Assembly (NCBI GenBank): GCA_001599295.1
Contig: BCGN01000003.1
Coordinates: 225,148-289,147, forward strand
DNA from: Sporopachydermia quercuum
Lineage: Eukaryota; Ascomycota; Sporopachydermiomycetes; Sporopachydermiales; Sporopachydermiaceae
Direction of reading: 5' to 3'
Length of the DNA stretch: 64,000 bases
Position numbers and translations under genes: made by a program. The notes under the pieces were generated by a model, which saw nothing but the letters and a program-made list of their open reading frames with translations, ran no database searches and was not told the DNA's origin. Positions 46,683 through 57,399 of the stretch are shown piece by piece (position 1 is the stretch's first letter; every line of letters begins with the position of its first letter).

Positions 46683-47807
46683 ATGATGAACGACGAAAAG
46701 ATCATTGAGAGAGATGGAGAGTTCCAATTCTCCTTAGGGCCAAACATTACCTCACCAGGAAAGTTTCTTATTCAAAAGCTTGCATATTCTGACAAGAATG
46801 TGTATAAAAGACCTNAAGTAGTCACTGGAGGCAAGGGTGAGTCTGATATTAAGTCTAGAGAAATTAGGGCCTTGATAGTGCTGAACAGAAAGATAAATAG
46901 TGAAGAACTGTTTGAGCGAATATGGAACCACTGTCATATAAGAATATGTGCTGATGGCGGTGCCAATCAATTGTATGATTATTTAGAAACAGACCAAAAA
47001 CGGAAGAAATTTTTGCCTGAGATCCTTGTTGGCGATTTTGATTCTCTTAGGCCTGAAGTCCACGATTTCTATCAAAAGTTTGAGGGTAGATTGGAAGATG
47101 GGAAAACTGTTATTAAACATGATCCAAGTCAGTATTGCAACGATTTCATGAAAGCAATTCAATGTGCCTTTCTATATGGCCNAGATGTTAATAGGAGATA
47201 TATATCTGAAACAGAAAGCAGTGGGAGTGTCACTCCAAGCTCTGGGGATACCGTTTGGAGTAAAGTTGACTATAATACTCATTTTGAGATATATGCCCTA
47301 GGCGCATTGGGAGGAAGATTGGACCAAACGTTTCAATCCATTAATCAGCTATACACGATTAATAATATAAACTATTATTCAAACAGAAGTTCAAAGACCA
47401 CAAATTCAGTCCCTCAATTTGGGAGCTTCGAAGATGAAGCTTTACATGGTAAGTTAAGGGAATTTCAATTCCAGTTTTCTGCAACAATGTACCTTGTAAC
47501 AAAACAAAATTTGGCATTTTTGGTCAATCCAGGGACTCAATATTTCCGGTTTCCTTATAAGAAAGAGTTAAATAAAGAACAAAGCGAGACTGTTATGTTA
47601 GAAGATGAAAATGTAGATATGCTAAGATGTGGAATCATACCAGTTGGTGTCCCAGCAGTAATCTCCACTTTAGGACTTAAATGGGACTTGAAGCAATGGA
47701 CAACGAAGTTTGGTGGTAATATAAGCTCTAGTAACAGTATTCTTGGTCGGTATGTGATGGTTGAGACAGATAATCCTGTTATTTTTACTGTAGATATAAC
47801 TATTTAA
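46683..47807 (+). CDS. THI80: thiamine pyrophosphokinase
   Basis: Thi80 transfers pyrophosphate from ATP to thiamine to make the cofactor TPP in the cytosol. The 374-residue protein has the two-domain order of the family: N-terminal ALIVLNRKI, ADGGANQLYDYL and GDFDSLRPEV (catalytic Asp cluster), the Asp-rich NDFMKAI, then ALGALGGRLDQTFQSINQLY and the C-terminal thiamine-binding beta domain ending CGIIPVGVPAVISTLGLKWD. S. cerevisiae Thi80 has 319 residues; the excess is an internal Ser-rich loop (about 175-195) and a loop near 230. Two ATGs are adjacent at the start (MM); either could be used. No intron required. Confidence 0.93.
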   Translation: MMNDEKIIERDGEFQFSLGPNITSPGKFLIQKLAYSDKNVYKRPXVVTGGKGESDIKSREIRALIVLNRKINSEELFERIWNHCHIRICADGGANQLYDYLETDQKRKKFLPEILVGDFDSLRPEVHDFYQKFEGRLEDGKTVIKHDPSQYCNDFMKAIQCAFLYGXDVNRRYISETESSGSVTPSSGDTVWSKVDYNTHFEIYALGALGGRLDQTFQSINQLYTINNINYYSNRSSKTTNSVPQFGSFEDEALHGKLREFQFQFSATMYLVTKQNLAFLVNPGTQYFRFPYKKELNKEQSETVMLEDENVDMLRCGIIPVGVPAVISTLGLKWDLKQWTTKFGGNISSSNSILGRYVMVETDNPVIFTVDITI

Positions 47808-49889
47808 GTAAGGAGTGAGAGGTGGCACATTTACCATGTGTGATATAACTTCTCACTTGTTTGTTATTGGCTACTATGTGCTGGCAACAATGTGTAATGT
47901 ATTCAGTGGTTTAATGTTAATAGATAATACTACTATTGGATATTTTTCTTTCTCAACGTCATATTGTACACATCATCAGGAATTTTTTTTTTTTTTGGTC
48001 ATTGGGTTCTACCTTNTCTGCTCTCAATTAACTGATTCTCGTCAGCTAGCAGAGAATGCCCCCAAATACTCAAATTCATTTCCAATCACGTACACCTATG
48101 AGAACTTTTCAACACTCTAATTAACTTTCTTTCTCTTTTGTTTGCAATACTCTGAAACTAAGATATTCTTTCATTGTCCAAAAATAAGTTTCGCACGTGG
48201 AGTGCGCGACTGATATACAACAGTTTAAAGCTGGTAGGAAAATCTGTTTCAACTGAGGAATGAAAAACTATGCTAACTACACGTACTACATACACATCAT
48301 CTACCGCATTTTACTTACTTTCATACTTATTACCAATGCTCGAAGATTTTCTAATTAGATAAGAATGATTGTTTCCGGACGTTTTTTTTGTCAGAAGCTC
48401 CAAGTCAGAGGAATATAAATTCCAACATTGATTGAGCTCTTCTTGAGTGTTATTCATATTCAAAAGAACAATTCCAAGTAAAAATGCTTGTCTGGATTTA
48501 CCATTTAAGGTTTAACTTTAAACCGATAGGATTTTTTATTATCTGCATTGTTCTGGGTTTCTTACTCAATTGTGCCTGGTAATCGATGCCCCGTACTATT
48601 GGTTGTCAAAAAAGCAGTTTCCAGATAGCAAAATGCTTCTAATAGTAATTATCTTTGATATATTTCATTCTTTTATACTGCAGTATATGGGCCATCTTAT
48701 GATCTCAAACTAATCTTTCATAGATCATGGTTACTAACCAGGGCTGAGAACTGGTAAAGGATTACCCAACTGAACAAGGAGTTACGAACAATTAGCAAAG
48801 AGGAATATCTGGCAATTAGGTTTATTCAGAGTACCGTTGGTTATTTACGATTACAGTAATTCTGTTATCTAACAATTTCATAACGTTATATTGTTCAGAA
48901 GTCCAAAGAAAATCACAGCACATGTCAATCAACTGAAAGAGACAGTAACGTGGATAGCAATCTCTTTAATATCACTGGTATAAGATAACTTTCATCGTTC
49001 TTGCAATAAGAGCAATCTTTTCTCAGTACTAGTATTGAATTCTCAGGGTTGAATAGTGTTATCCTAGTCCTAGCTTATAGGATTCATTTCAACTGTAGTT
49101 GTTAAGAAAAGTCAACGATGTTATAATGAGTCTATTTTCCTTTGTATGGAATATGAATAAAAGATAGGTGACATAAGAGGTGTTTTCAAACGGCGCTGCC
49201 TAATAAATCTTTAAATTAAGTTTTTTAAGTTAAAGTGTCAAGTAAAGTTACGGTCTATAAAGTTAAGACAATTTAGTACTCAGCTTGATACAGGTGGGTA
49301 TCGATAGAAGTAGGTAGGTGGGGAAGGTCTGAAACATGTCCTTAACTTTGATGACTGNTGACAAGTTTTGACTCCTGGATGTCATTTTTCCATATTTGTA
49401 TCCTCCTTTCTATTCAAATATTTGTTGGAGCCTTTCTAAGAATGAAATAACCACTGATAAATTCTATCGTTCCTGACTTAACGGAAAAGAATTCACTGAA
49501 ACAAGCTAAATTTCCATAATTAGGTTACTCACTTTTTCAACCATAAATAAAGTTTTTGTTCTTTGGGCCATTGAGGTACCTTATTTTTCAAACCTTGTTG
49601 CAGCCGACTGANTGTTCTTTTCAATAAACTATGAAATGAACTGATAAAGGANAATGGTTTTCCTTATACAAGTTGAGTTGTTCGAGGTTCTAGTTCTTTT
49701 CTGAAAGAAAAAAGAAAGATAAAACATCAATAAATTACAGGCCGTTTCCGTCATATGGATGTTCTTTCTATAACAGATCGTTCTTACTGTCAAGTCTAAT
49801 GGCCTGCGGTTAACTGACTATGACCAATCAATTAGCAACAAGCACCCATCATCTATTATAATAATTTTGTGACATAGCTCATTCTCACG
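47808..49889. promoter_or_regulatory. 2.1 kb intergenic region upstream of GIT1
   Basis: Holds CACGTG at 48194-48199 (Pho4/Cbf1 core) and CCAAT at about 49823-49828. GIT1 of S. cerevisiae is induced by phosphate or inositol limitation, so a Pho4-type site is of interest, though it is 1.7 kb from the start and nearer THI80. The plus frame at 47815-48120 is AT-driven and unsupported. No RNA gene seen. Confidence 0.35.
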
Positions 49890-51485
49890 ATGTCTACGCG
49901 TGACTTACCAACTTCTTTTTCCAGCTTCTTTGTAGATTGGCTTCCAAGGGCTAAGAGAGAAATTACGTTTATAGCAGAAAAGCAACCAGAGGAAGAAACC
50001 CCAGAAGAAAAAGTGAGAGATTATTTACAAGACTCAGATTTAGTTCAGAGTAAAGTTCGAGTTTCAGCACTATGGCCAGTATTCACAGCAGGGGCTGGGT
50101 TGTTCTCTGATGGATATATCAATAATTCCATTGGTACAGTATCAACATGTCTAATGAATATCTATGGTGACCAGTATTCAGATTCAAGTGCTATATCCAA
50201 TGTGGCAGCAATTGCTTTCGCTGGTACAGTGTTAGGTCAGCTATCATTTGGCGTATTGTCGGATTTCATGTCTAGAAAACTAGGAATGATGATTTCTGTT
50301 GTTATACTTATTTTATTCACAATCTTATGCGCTGGAGCATGGGGAGTTGGTACTACAGGTACCTACGCTGGAGGTTTATTCGCAGCTATTACAGCCTATA
50401 GATTCTTTTTAGGTATTGGTATTGGTGGTGAATATCCAAGTGGATCAGTTGCCTGTGCTGAAGCTTCTCAATATCTTCCTGCTAAACATCGAAATCGATA
50501 TTTTGTATGGTTTACCAATTTCATGATTGATTTTGGCTTCGTGGTATCTGCTTTTGTTCCAATGGTTTTATTATGGATATGTGGTTCTGACCACTTGACT
50601 CCTGTGTGGAGAATTACAATTGGTTTAGGTGCTATTCCACCATTTTCGTTATTCTTCTTACGATTGAAATTTAAAGAAGGAAAACAGTTCTTAAGATATA
50701 ACTTCAAAGGACATTTACCACCTTACTGGAAAATTATAAAATTTTATTGGTTCAGATTAGCTATTGTATCTATCATTTGGTTTATCTATGACTTCTCTGC
50801 TTATGCTTTTGGATTATACTCATCAGCAATTCTACAAGTGATTATTCCTGACGGCGACTTATATAAAACGTTTGGTTGGAACGTTGTGCTGAATTTATTC
50901 TATCTTCCTGGTTCGTTCCTTGGTGCGATTGTTTCAGACTATTTAGGTCCCAGGGTAACATTGGTGATTGGTGTAACCCTTCAAGGTATCATTGGTTACA
51001 TCATGGCTGCTTGCTACAGTTCACTAGAGAAACATATTGGAGCATTTGTTGTTGTGTATGGAATTTTCCTTTCCTTAGGAGAATTTGGCCCAGGTGACAA
51101 CATCGGTTTGCTTGCCTCTAAAACATCAGCCACTAGTATTAGAGGACAATATTATGGTATCGCAGCAGCAATTGGTAAAGTAGGTGCTTTCGTTGGTACA
51201 TATATTTTCCCTATTATTCAGAAAAATGCTGGTGGTAGAGATACACTCAAGGGACAGCAAGCTCCATTCTGGGTTGCATCATCTTTAGCTATTTTTGCTG
51301 GTATCTTAGGCTTGTTCTTATTACCAGATGTTAGTCCTGAAGCCATTAGAAATGAGGATAACAAATTTTTAGCTTATTTAGAGTCAACTGGATATGATAT
51401 ATCACAATTAGAGCATGAGACAGTTGAGTCACAAGTCATCTCTGAGGAGAAGAGTTCACTCGATTCAATAAAGGCTTCTGGTTAG
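49890..51485 (+). CDS. GIT1: glycerophosphoinositol/glycerophosphodiester permease Git1 (MFS)
   Basis: A 531-residue proton symporter of the phosphate (PHS) subfamily of MFS, in the plasma membrane, importing glycerophosphoinositol and related diesters as a phosphate or inositol source. Twelve hydrophobic segments are visible. Motifs: the family opening AGAGLFSDGYINNSIGTV, the loop 2-3 GVLSDFMSRKLGM, GIGIGGEYPSGSVACAEA, WRITIGLGAIPP, and the second-half LGEFGPGDNIGLLASKT. Length matches S. cerevisiae Git1 (518). The cytosolic N-terminus is acidic. No introns. Which diester it prefers cannot be read off, as the Candida Git1-4 paralogs differ. Confidence 0.9.
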   Translation: MSTRDLPTSFSSFFVDWLPRAKREITFIAEKQPEEETPEEKVRDYLQDSDLVQSKVRVSALWPVFTAGAGLFSDGYINNSIGTVSTCLMNIYGDQYSDSSAISNVAAIAFAGTVLGQLSFGVLSDFMSRKLGMMISVVILILFTILCAGAWGVGTTGTYAGGLFAAITAYRFFLGIGIGGEYPSGSVACAEASQYLPAKHRNRYFVWFTNFMIDFGFVVSAFVPMVLLWICGSDHLTPVWRITIGLGAIPPFSLFFLRLKFKEGKQFLRYNFKGHLPPYWKIIKFYWFRLAIVSIIWFIYDFSAYAFGLYSSAILQVIIPDGDLYKTFGWNVVLNLFYLPGSFLGAIVSDYLGPRVTLVIGVTLQGIIGYIMAACYSSLEKHIGAFVVVYGIFLSLGEFGPGDNIGLLASKTSATSIRGQYYGIAAAIGKVGAFVGTYIFPIIQKNAGGRDTLKGQQAPFWVASSLAIFAGILGLFLLPDVSPEAIRNEDNKFLAYLESTGYDISQLEHETVESQVISEEKSSLDSIKASG

Positions 51486-51766
51486 ATATGGTAGATGCAG
51501 ATATCTTTAATCCAGAAAAAGATCATGGGAGAAATGCAAAGTCATGAAGCATCACAAATAAGTAAGTGAGATGATGCTATTATTATGACAGTTACATAAT
51601 TCTTCCTGTCAATAAACATCTCGACAATTGCAATGGCAATGCATATTTTAGTCTTTATAGTATTTCCGCTTCATGTCTCTATATCTTGAAAGGAAGTAAA
51701 GTGCTTCAAGTTCTGATGAGAGTTAGAATATATATAGTAGAATTTATAATAAACTGGGGAGTAATA

Positions 51767-52320
51767 TTAATTGTTGTAAGTGATATTCAATCCAATCGTG
51801 AGGGATTGCATTTTATTAATTAATGCCTCCATTTGCCGAATAGGATAGCAAAGGACAATACAGTGTAACATACCTTTTTTGAAATACTCTGCCTTAGCTA
51901 AAGCGTCTTTGATTTCTTTCTCGCTTGATATATTCCTGTTCTTCCAAAATGCGTCATGAAGTCTTTCTCGAAAATAATGATATCCTTTACTGTATATCAA
52001 TTGTTAGTATTAAATATCAATAAGGGTCACGTCAGGTGGATGAGCCAGTTGCACATTCTACGACTCAGTGGTTATAGATGAAATGGACTTATTGGCAGTA
52101 AGGGATCTTCAGCTCTGAGGAAGCAAATGTGTTTACTCTCTATGAGCTTTTCGGTGGGATTTTATTTCCATCATGCTATAAAATTCCACTTATTATCCAA
52201 AGCTTGTAAACTGCTGTAAGCTGCTCATTCAATATCTTGCAGTACTTACGGATAATCTCTGCCCATGAACAGAAGATGCTTATAAATGTTCTTCACTTGA
52301 TACTTCAATGGCAGTGTCAT
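51767..52320 (-). CDS. LYR-motif mitochondrial protein, ETFRF1/LYRM5 type
   Basis: A small gene in two exons: 52250-52320 and 51767-51989, with donor GTAAGT and a TACTAAC branch site, giving about 97 residues. The join yields [27 protein letters not shown], the Complex1_LYR family pattern (YKxLLxxGRxYPKGxxYFRxRL), then EKEIKDALAKAEYFKK. ETFRF1 in animals controls the flavin state of the electron transfer flavoprotein; other LYR proteins assist respiratory complexes. A function here is inferred from family only. Near the end, a GTATGT donor-like site follows KK, but no good acceptor follows. Read-through adds 12 odd residues before QMEALINKMQ, which resembles the family EIEAL block. The C-terminus is thus uncertain. 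Confidence 0.75.
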
Positions 52321-54875
52321 TGTGCTGTTACTGTACTATTGGTCAGGTAAAAGTTCTTGGAGAGTATTCAGCTCTTGGTAGAACATGAGACGCTGCATTT
52401 ACTTCCTGATTCCAATATAATCATTACCAGGTATTCCTTTGATTACTCTCTGTAGCAGTATACAACAAGTGCTCCGCAATGCTTTTAAACACACTGATTA
52501 GATGATTCAGAACACCACGGAAGATTCCTTGATTTCTTTGGAAGGTCACATGATTATATGCATTGTTATGTATATTATGCAAACTATACATAACATGATC
52601 TTGAATTGCAGTAGGTTGGTCAGTACTTGTTGTCGGTGCTAGTTAGCTGATAAAATTATTCGAAAGTGATAATAACATTGTACCTAGAAGAAGAAAAAGA
52701 TTTGCCTTTGAAAGGCAAGGGCCTCATATCTGATATTTAGCAATGGTCTCAAACTCTTGTAATTACAGTATTGGGTGTTACTCAGTCTTTTGGTTTCTCC
52801 TCTACGTAATGCAGTTGCATGGTCCTGATAAAGAAGGTTTGATTAGCTAACAAAGGCAATCAACGGTTAATTTAATTTAAAAAAGTAGTACCAGAACTTG
52901 ACAGATATCCGATGTTTAGTTAAATGAAAACATAATAATGAGAAGTACATGTTGATGGTTGAGATCAAGCCATTCCCACTTAGCAACTGATGTTTTTTTT
53001 TGTTGATTNCTTTTTAATCATAAGAAAACGTTAGCGGTAGCTCTTTCTTATGATCAGTGAGAGCATTCTGTACACATAGTCTTCATTTAATCGAGAACAT
53101 GTGGCAGGGGACCCGTAATGAAATCAAATATGTTTAGGGCAAAGATTTGTAGAAGTACGATTTGGGTCCATGAATAAAAGTTCTTCTACTCAAACTTGGT
53201 CCAAGATTATTCATCTAAACCCAAACAAAGAACCCAAGTATCATCATAACAATGTTGTGTAAATCTAAAGCAAAAGAAAAATATTTCAATTTTAAATCAG
53301 ATATAAATAATAAATTAAGGTACTTTATTGATCACATAGCTACTATATTCAATCCCTGTCGGGAAGAAGCCAATGAGATTTAACAAACTTCTCAATGATG
53401 GACATAGGCAAAATAGATTCTTTGAACTAAAGTTTAAGTAATGTAACAGCCTTATGGTGGGAGTAGTATGTACCAGCAATTACAGTTGAAGTAGTAGCAG
53501 GTATTCAAATTATTTTAATCAGGAATGAAATTGGTAGATACTTCTGAATTTATTATGAGTTGGTTTAATAGTTCTTATTAAATGAATAATTTACTTAATT
53601 TTATTTACTATTAACCTGATGTATAACAGATTCTTGGTCAATCAATCAATGCTGACTGCATATAAAGTTATTCCAAGCTCTCAAAGTTTTAAGCTTCCTT
53701 AGCTAATCAGTTGCCGATGAGGCTTTTACCAATTCCTTGATTCTTTACTCCCTACTTACTCTATTCATTGGAGTATAACTACAGTATAAGTACTTTTATA
53801 CTACTAGATGTGATATTTCAATTAGCCTGTTAACTATAAGAAACAAGCAGTGGTTGCCCTTGAAAAAGAAGAGAAGATGATAGAGGTTTGTTCCGAGATT
53901 TAAGTGTCGTCTGGAGAACCTTTCAAAGCGGGATTATTCCAATTGAAGGTACTTAGTGAAGAAAATGGCACATATCCGATGCTCTGATTTTACGTCTTTC
54001 CGAAGAGCAAAATGAAAGCTTAATTGAATGAAATGTGGAGTAGCATACTAATAACGTTTCATTTGGCTTGAAGCTTATTTAACTTTTTTGAAAGTCTGCT
54101 TCGTATTCCTGATGATGGTAGAATAAACACGAATGACTGGTACGATTTTACAAACCAAAGAGTAATAAAAGTTGTATATTATAATATCTTGTTTAGCTTT
54201 AATTTTTCTCTATTATATTTAAAATGTAGGTATCAGAGATACTGTATTAACTCAACATCTTTTAAAATGCCAGTTAAAATTGCCAGCTTCGAACAAAGTT
54301 TAACAGCTGACTCAAACTAGTACTACTCCATTACCATGGAGGTAATTGGGAACCATGGAGAATACTATGATGAGCTCCGAACGCTTGAAACTTAGATTTT
54401 TTATTACAGGGAGCTGTTTTTTATTCTCTTCGGTTACAACTATATTCGCCTGAGCCTAGATGATTAATAAATCATGTATTCACATACTTTCTCATTTTTC
54501 TGTACTTTCTTTATCGGTTAAAGTTTCGTTTCCAGGCTTTCATAAACTTTATATTTTGTTCTACAAACTTTAACTTTATTTTCAACCTTAATTCCTATTT
54601 AAATTACTGAAAACTCATTCCTCTGTCATTACTTCTTCCATTAAGACAGTTATTATAATATTAATTATTATGCGGGGAACTCATCACTATTATATCTCTT
54701 TCAAATGTATAAAAATAACTACAAATCCTTTTTTCAACATGAGTTAAATTTCTCGAAGATTCAATTTCTTCCTCTCTCTTGTATTTCAAACAAATCCTTC
54801 CTTAATATCATCAGAGAAATATACACTAACCTATCAAAACACTGTATTCACTTTTTTCCTGATAATTAACTTACA
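52321..54875. other. 2.5 kb intergenic stretch, LYR gene / DHA1 transporter
   Basis: No supported gene or RNA. There is a hairpin-forming sequence at 54328-54349 (ccattacc/ggtaattgg arms around atgga) and a TATAAAAA box at 54708-54715. Confidence 0.5.
54708..54715 (+). promoter_or_regulatory. TATA box of the DHA1 transporter
   Basis: TATAAAAA lies 168 bases upstream of the ATG at 54876, the only good TATA in the last 300 bases of the spacer. Confidence 0.4.
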
Positions 54876-56555
54876 ATGACTACCGAGAAGGAAATTGAAG
54901 CGCAGGAGATCCAACANGATCTCAATATTGACATGGTACCTGGTACCGAGTTGATGAGTGATACCAAAGATATCCATCTTATATCGAATGGTGATATTGC
55001 TTTGGTCCCTCAACCAAGTAATGACCCAGCAGATCCNTTGAATTGGAATCGATTTTGGAAAATTGTTACTATCGCGGGAGCTATTTTTGTTTCTTTCTTC
55101 AACGCCTTAGGCCCTCTATCTGTAGCTCCCATGACTCCCTATTATATGGCAGAATGGGATAAAACAAGTGCTCAGGTATTTCAATTCACTGGTGTGTGTA
55201 TTCTTGTTTTTGGCTTTTCTAACTTTATCTGGGTTCCTATTGCTACTAAATGGGGTAGAAGAGTCGTTATTTTAACTTCATCGTTGGTTGGTATTGCTGC
55301 TACGATCTGGAGAGCTGAATCTAAATCTTATGGATCTCAAATGGGTGGTGCTGTAATTCATGGTATTGCTGCTGGTGTATCAGAAACTTTAGCTCCAATG
55401 ATGATTGCTGATGTTTTATTTTTACATGAACGTGGTGTTTACATGGCTCTTTATATGTGGTCATATTTTGGTGGTTATATCCTTGGTCCAATTATTTCTG
55501 GTGTTATGGCTCAAAGGCATGGCTGGAGAAGTTTCTGGTGGTTGAATGTTGCTGGTTATGTTTTCACATTTGTTTATTCAGTTTTTCTTATTCCTGAAAC
55601 CAAGTGGAAAAGACACGAAGCAGGAGATGATAATGTTGATGTCAATTCTAGTAATGACGACATACTGGAAGATGAGAAGACTACAGCACAATTCAAACAT
55701 TTGGAAGTTGGGTCCACCGTTGAAAACAGAAATAGTGGTAATGACAATGCCAATAACAATCCTCAATTCATTATTAACCATAAAGATGATAACCTTGGTA
55801 AAGGTAAACCAGTTAAATGGCAATTTGCAGTATACAATACTAATCAAATGATTGACAAGGAGTCGCTTTGGAGACCAATTTGGATTCCCATTAAATTATT
55901 TGCATTCCCCATTGTTGAATGGGCATCATTTGTGTTTTCATGGTCAGCATCAGTGTTTCTGACTACTAACATGACTCAATCAATGGTCTTTGAAGCAGCA
56001 CCATATAATTTCTCTTCTTCACAAGTTGGATATACAAATTTTGCAATTTTGGTTGGAGCAACTATCGGTTTNTTAACATCGGGACCATTATCTGATTATG
56101 TTTCAATGAAATCAACAAGAAAAAATCATGGTATTAGAGAACCGGAAATGAGATTACCATCATTGATTCCATTTCTCATATTGATGACAGTTGGATATAT
56201 TATAGTTGCAGTTGGATATCATTATCAATGGCATTGGGCAATCATTGTTTGTATTGGGTATACTTTGGTGGGAATACAAGTTACTTCTATACCTACAATT
56301 GCATCAACATATGCTGTTGACTGTTATAAACCAGTGGCAGGTGATTATTTTGTTTCAGCAACAATCAATAAGAATCTATGGGCTTACGGTGTAACTAAAT
56401 TTATGCCAGAATGGATAGCAAATGATGGATTTTTACCTCCGTTGTTGACAAACTGGGCTTTATGTTCTTTCTTTGTTCTACTGGCAATTCCTGTTTTCTA
56501 CTACGGTAAAACTTTGAGAAGATGGACAAGGAACAGTGAGGTCCATGAAATGTAA
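54876..56555 (+). CDS. MFS transporter, drug:H+ antiporter 1 (DHA1) type
   Basis: 559 residues with 12 hydrophobic segments in two halves of six, joined by a long charged loop (about 240-325). DPLNWNRFWK before the first membrane segment is the fungal DHA1 opening. Motifs: loop 2-3 KWGRRVVILT, and antiporter motif C in the fifth segment, GGYILGPIISGVMAQR. The central loop contains Asp/Asn-rich stretches. Substrates of such fungal transporters range from polyamines and weak acids to azoles and toxins; none can be assigned here. Expected plasma membrane. Two N bases lie in codons near the start. No introns. Confidence 0.9.
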   Translation: MTTEKEIEAQEIQXDLNIDMVPGTELMSDTKDIHLISNGDIALVPQPSNDPADXLNWNRFWKIVTIAGAIFVSFFNALGPLSVAPMTPYYMAEWDKTSAQVFQFTGVCILVFGFSNFIWVPIATKWGRRVVILTSSLVGIAATIWRAESKSYGSQMGGAVIHGIAAGVSETLAPMMIADVLFLHERGVYMALYMWSYFGGYILGPIISGVMAQRHGWRSFWWLNVAGYVFTFVYSVFLIPETKWKRHEAGDDNVDVNSSNDDILEDEKTTAQFKHLEVGSTVENRNSGNDNANNNPQFIINHKDDNLGKGKPVKWQFAVYNTNQMIDKESLWRPIWIPIKLFAFPIVEWASFVFSWSASVFLTTNMTQSMVFEAAPYNFSSSQVGYTNFAILVGATIGXLTSGPLSDYVSMKSTRKNHGIREPEMRLPSLIPFLILMTVGYIIVAVGYHYQWHWAIIVCIGYTLVGIQVTSIPTIASTYAVDCYKPVAGDYFVSATINKNLWAYGVTKFMPEWIANDGFLPPLLTNWALCSFFVLLAIPVFYYGKTLRRWTRNSEVHEM

Positions 56556-57399
56556 AGTTTCAATGGTGTGAATGATTTTTTATTAACATTCATGACAAAA
56601 TAAGCCATTTTATTTATTTCACTTATTTATTCTGATTATTTATTTAGTTATCTGAAGCCATAATATATTATTTATTTATATAAACCCACGGACGTATTCT
56701 GATTTAAAAAAAGAAAAAAGAAAAAAGAAAGGAATACTTAAGCTTTCTTCGAGTTTTCTGAACGTAAGACAGTTGAACTTTAGCGAGAACGCACTTATTC
56801 TTAGGGAGTTAACTATAGATTTTCTCCCTTTACTTATTTAACCTTTAAAATATACTAGTAAGATACTTGGTGTTGATTTGAACATATATTCTTATTATAT
56901 TATTTAGCTAAGAACATAAACATTCCATTCGGTGATGCAGAATGAAATAGAGAATAAGCAATACACAACTCAAACCTTAACCAAATTATGCTTAGAGTTT
57001 ATAAAGATACTATAGTTTAATTTAGGTTTCGAACCCTAAATTAGCCAATTAGCTAAAATTTGACACTTATCCGATAAAAACATTGAACATTCTCAACAAG
57101 TTCCACTATATAAATAATCAGTCCGAAAACAATTGGTTATTCCTGTTAAGATATTTTGTGGGAAAGAGGGGCAACTCATCTGTTAACCGCTTTGCTTGGA
57201 ATAATTGATAAGTTGTTAAGGACATACACTTCCAGTAGTATCTTCTATGGCATCGTATAGTCATGAAACTACCTTTGAACTGAATAACTGATCCCATCTA
57301 TCAGCATTAATTCGTTCATTATTTTATGCTCTGTTAGCAAAACTAACAGTTCCCGCTACCAATAGATAGCTTTCCAGAAGAAGTCTTCATCTATGCATT
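56556..57399. other. convergent spacer between the two MFS genes
   Basis: AT-rich 3'-3' region holding an A-rich tract (about 56706-56730) and the near-perfect palindrome at 57019-57042. No gene; a B-box-like GGTTCGAAACC on the minus strand is part of the palindrome and has no cloverleaf around it. Confidence 0.5.
57019..57042. repeat. 24-bp near-perfect palindrome centred on TTCGAA
   Basis: AATTTAGG and CCTAAATT arms flank an inner GGTT/AACC pairing around TCG. Twenty-two of 24 positions match the reverse complement. It could form a cruciform or 3'-end hairpin. Confidence 0.6.

Noticed and set aside
47815-48120. 101-codon frame after THI80
   Set aside because: No family signal, T-rich hydrophobic run, directly follows the THI80 stop in its 3' flank.
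54328-54349. Hairpin in the DHA1 upstream region
   Set aside because: Arms are short with a bulge; such structures are expected by chance in this length of AT-rich DNA.
57019-57050. Possible tRNA (B-box-like GGTTCGAAACC, minus strand)
   Set aside because: No A box or acceptor stem at proper distance; the match comes from a palindrome.
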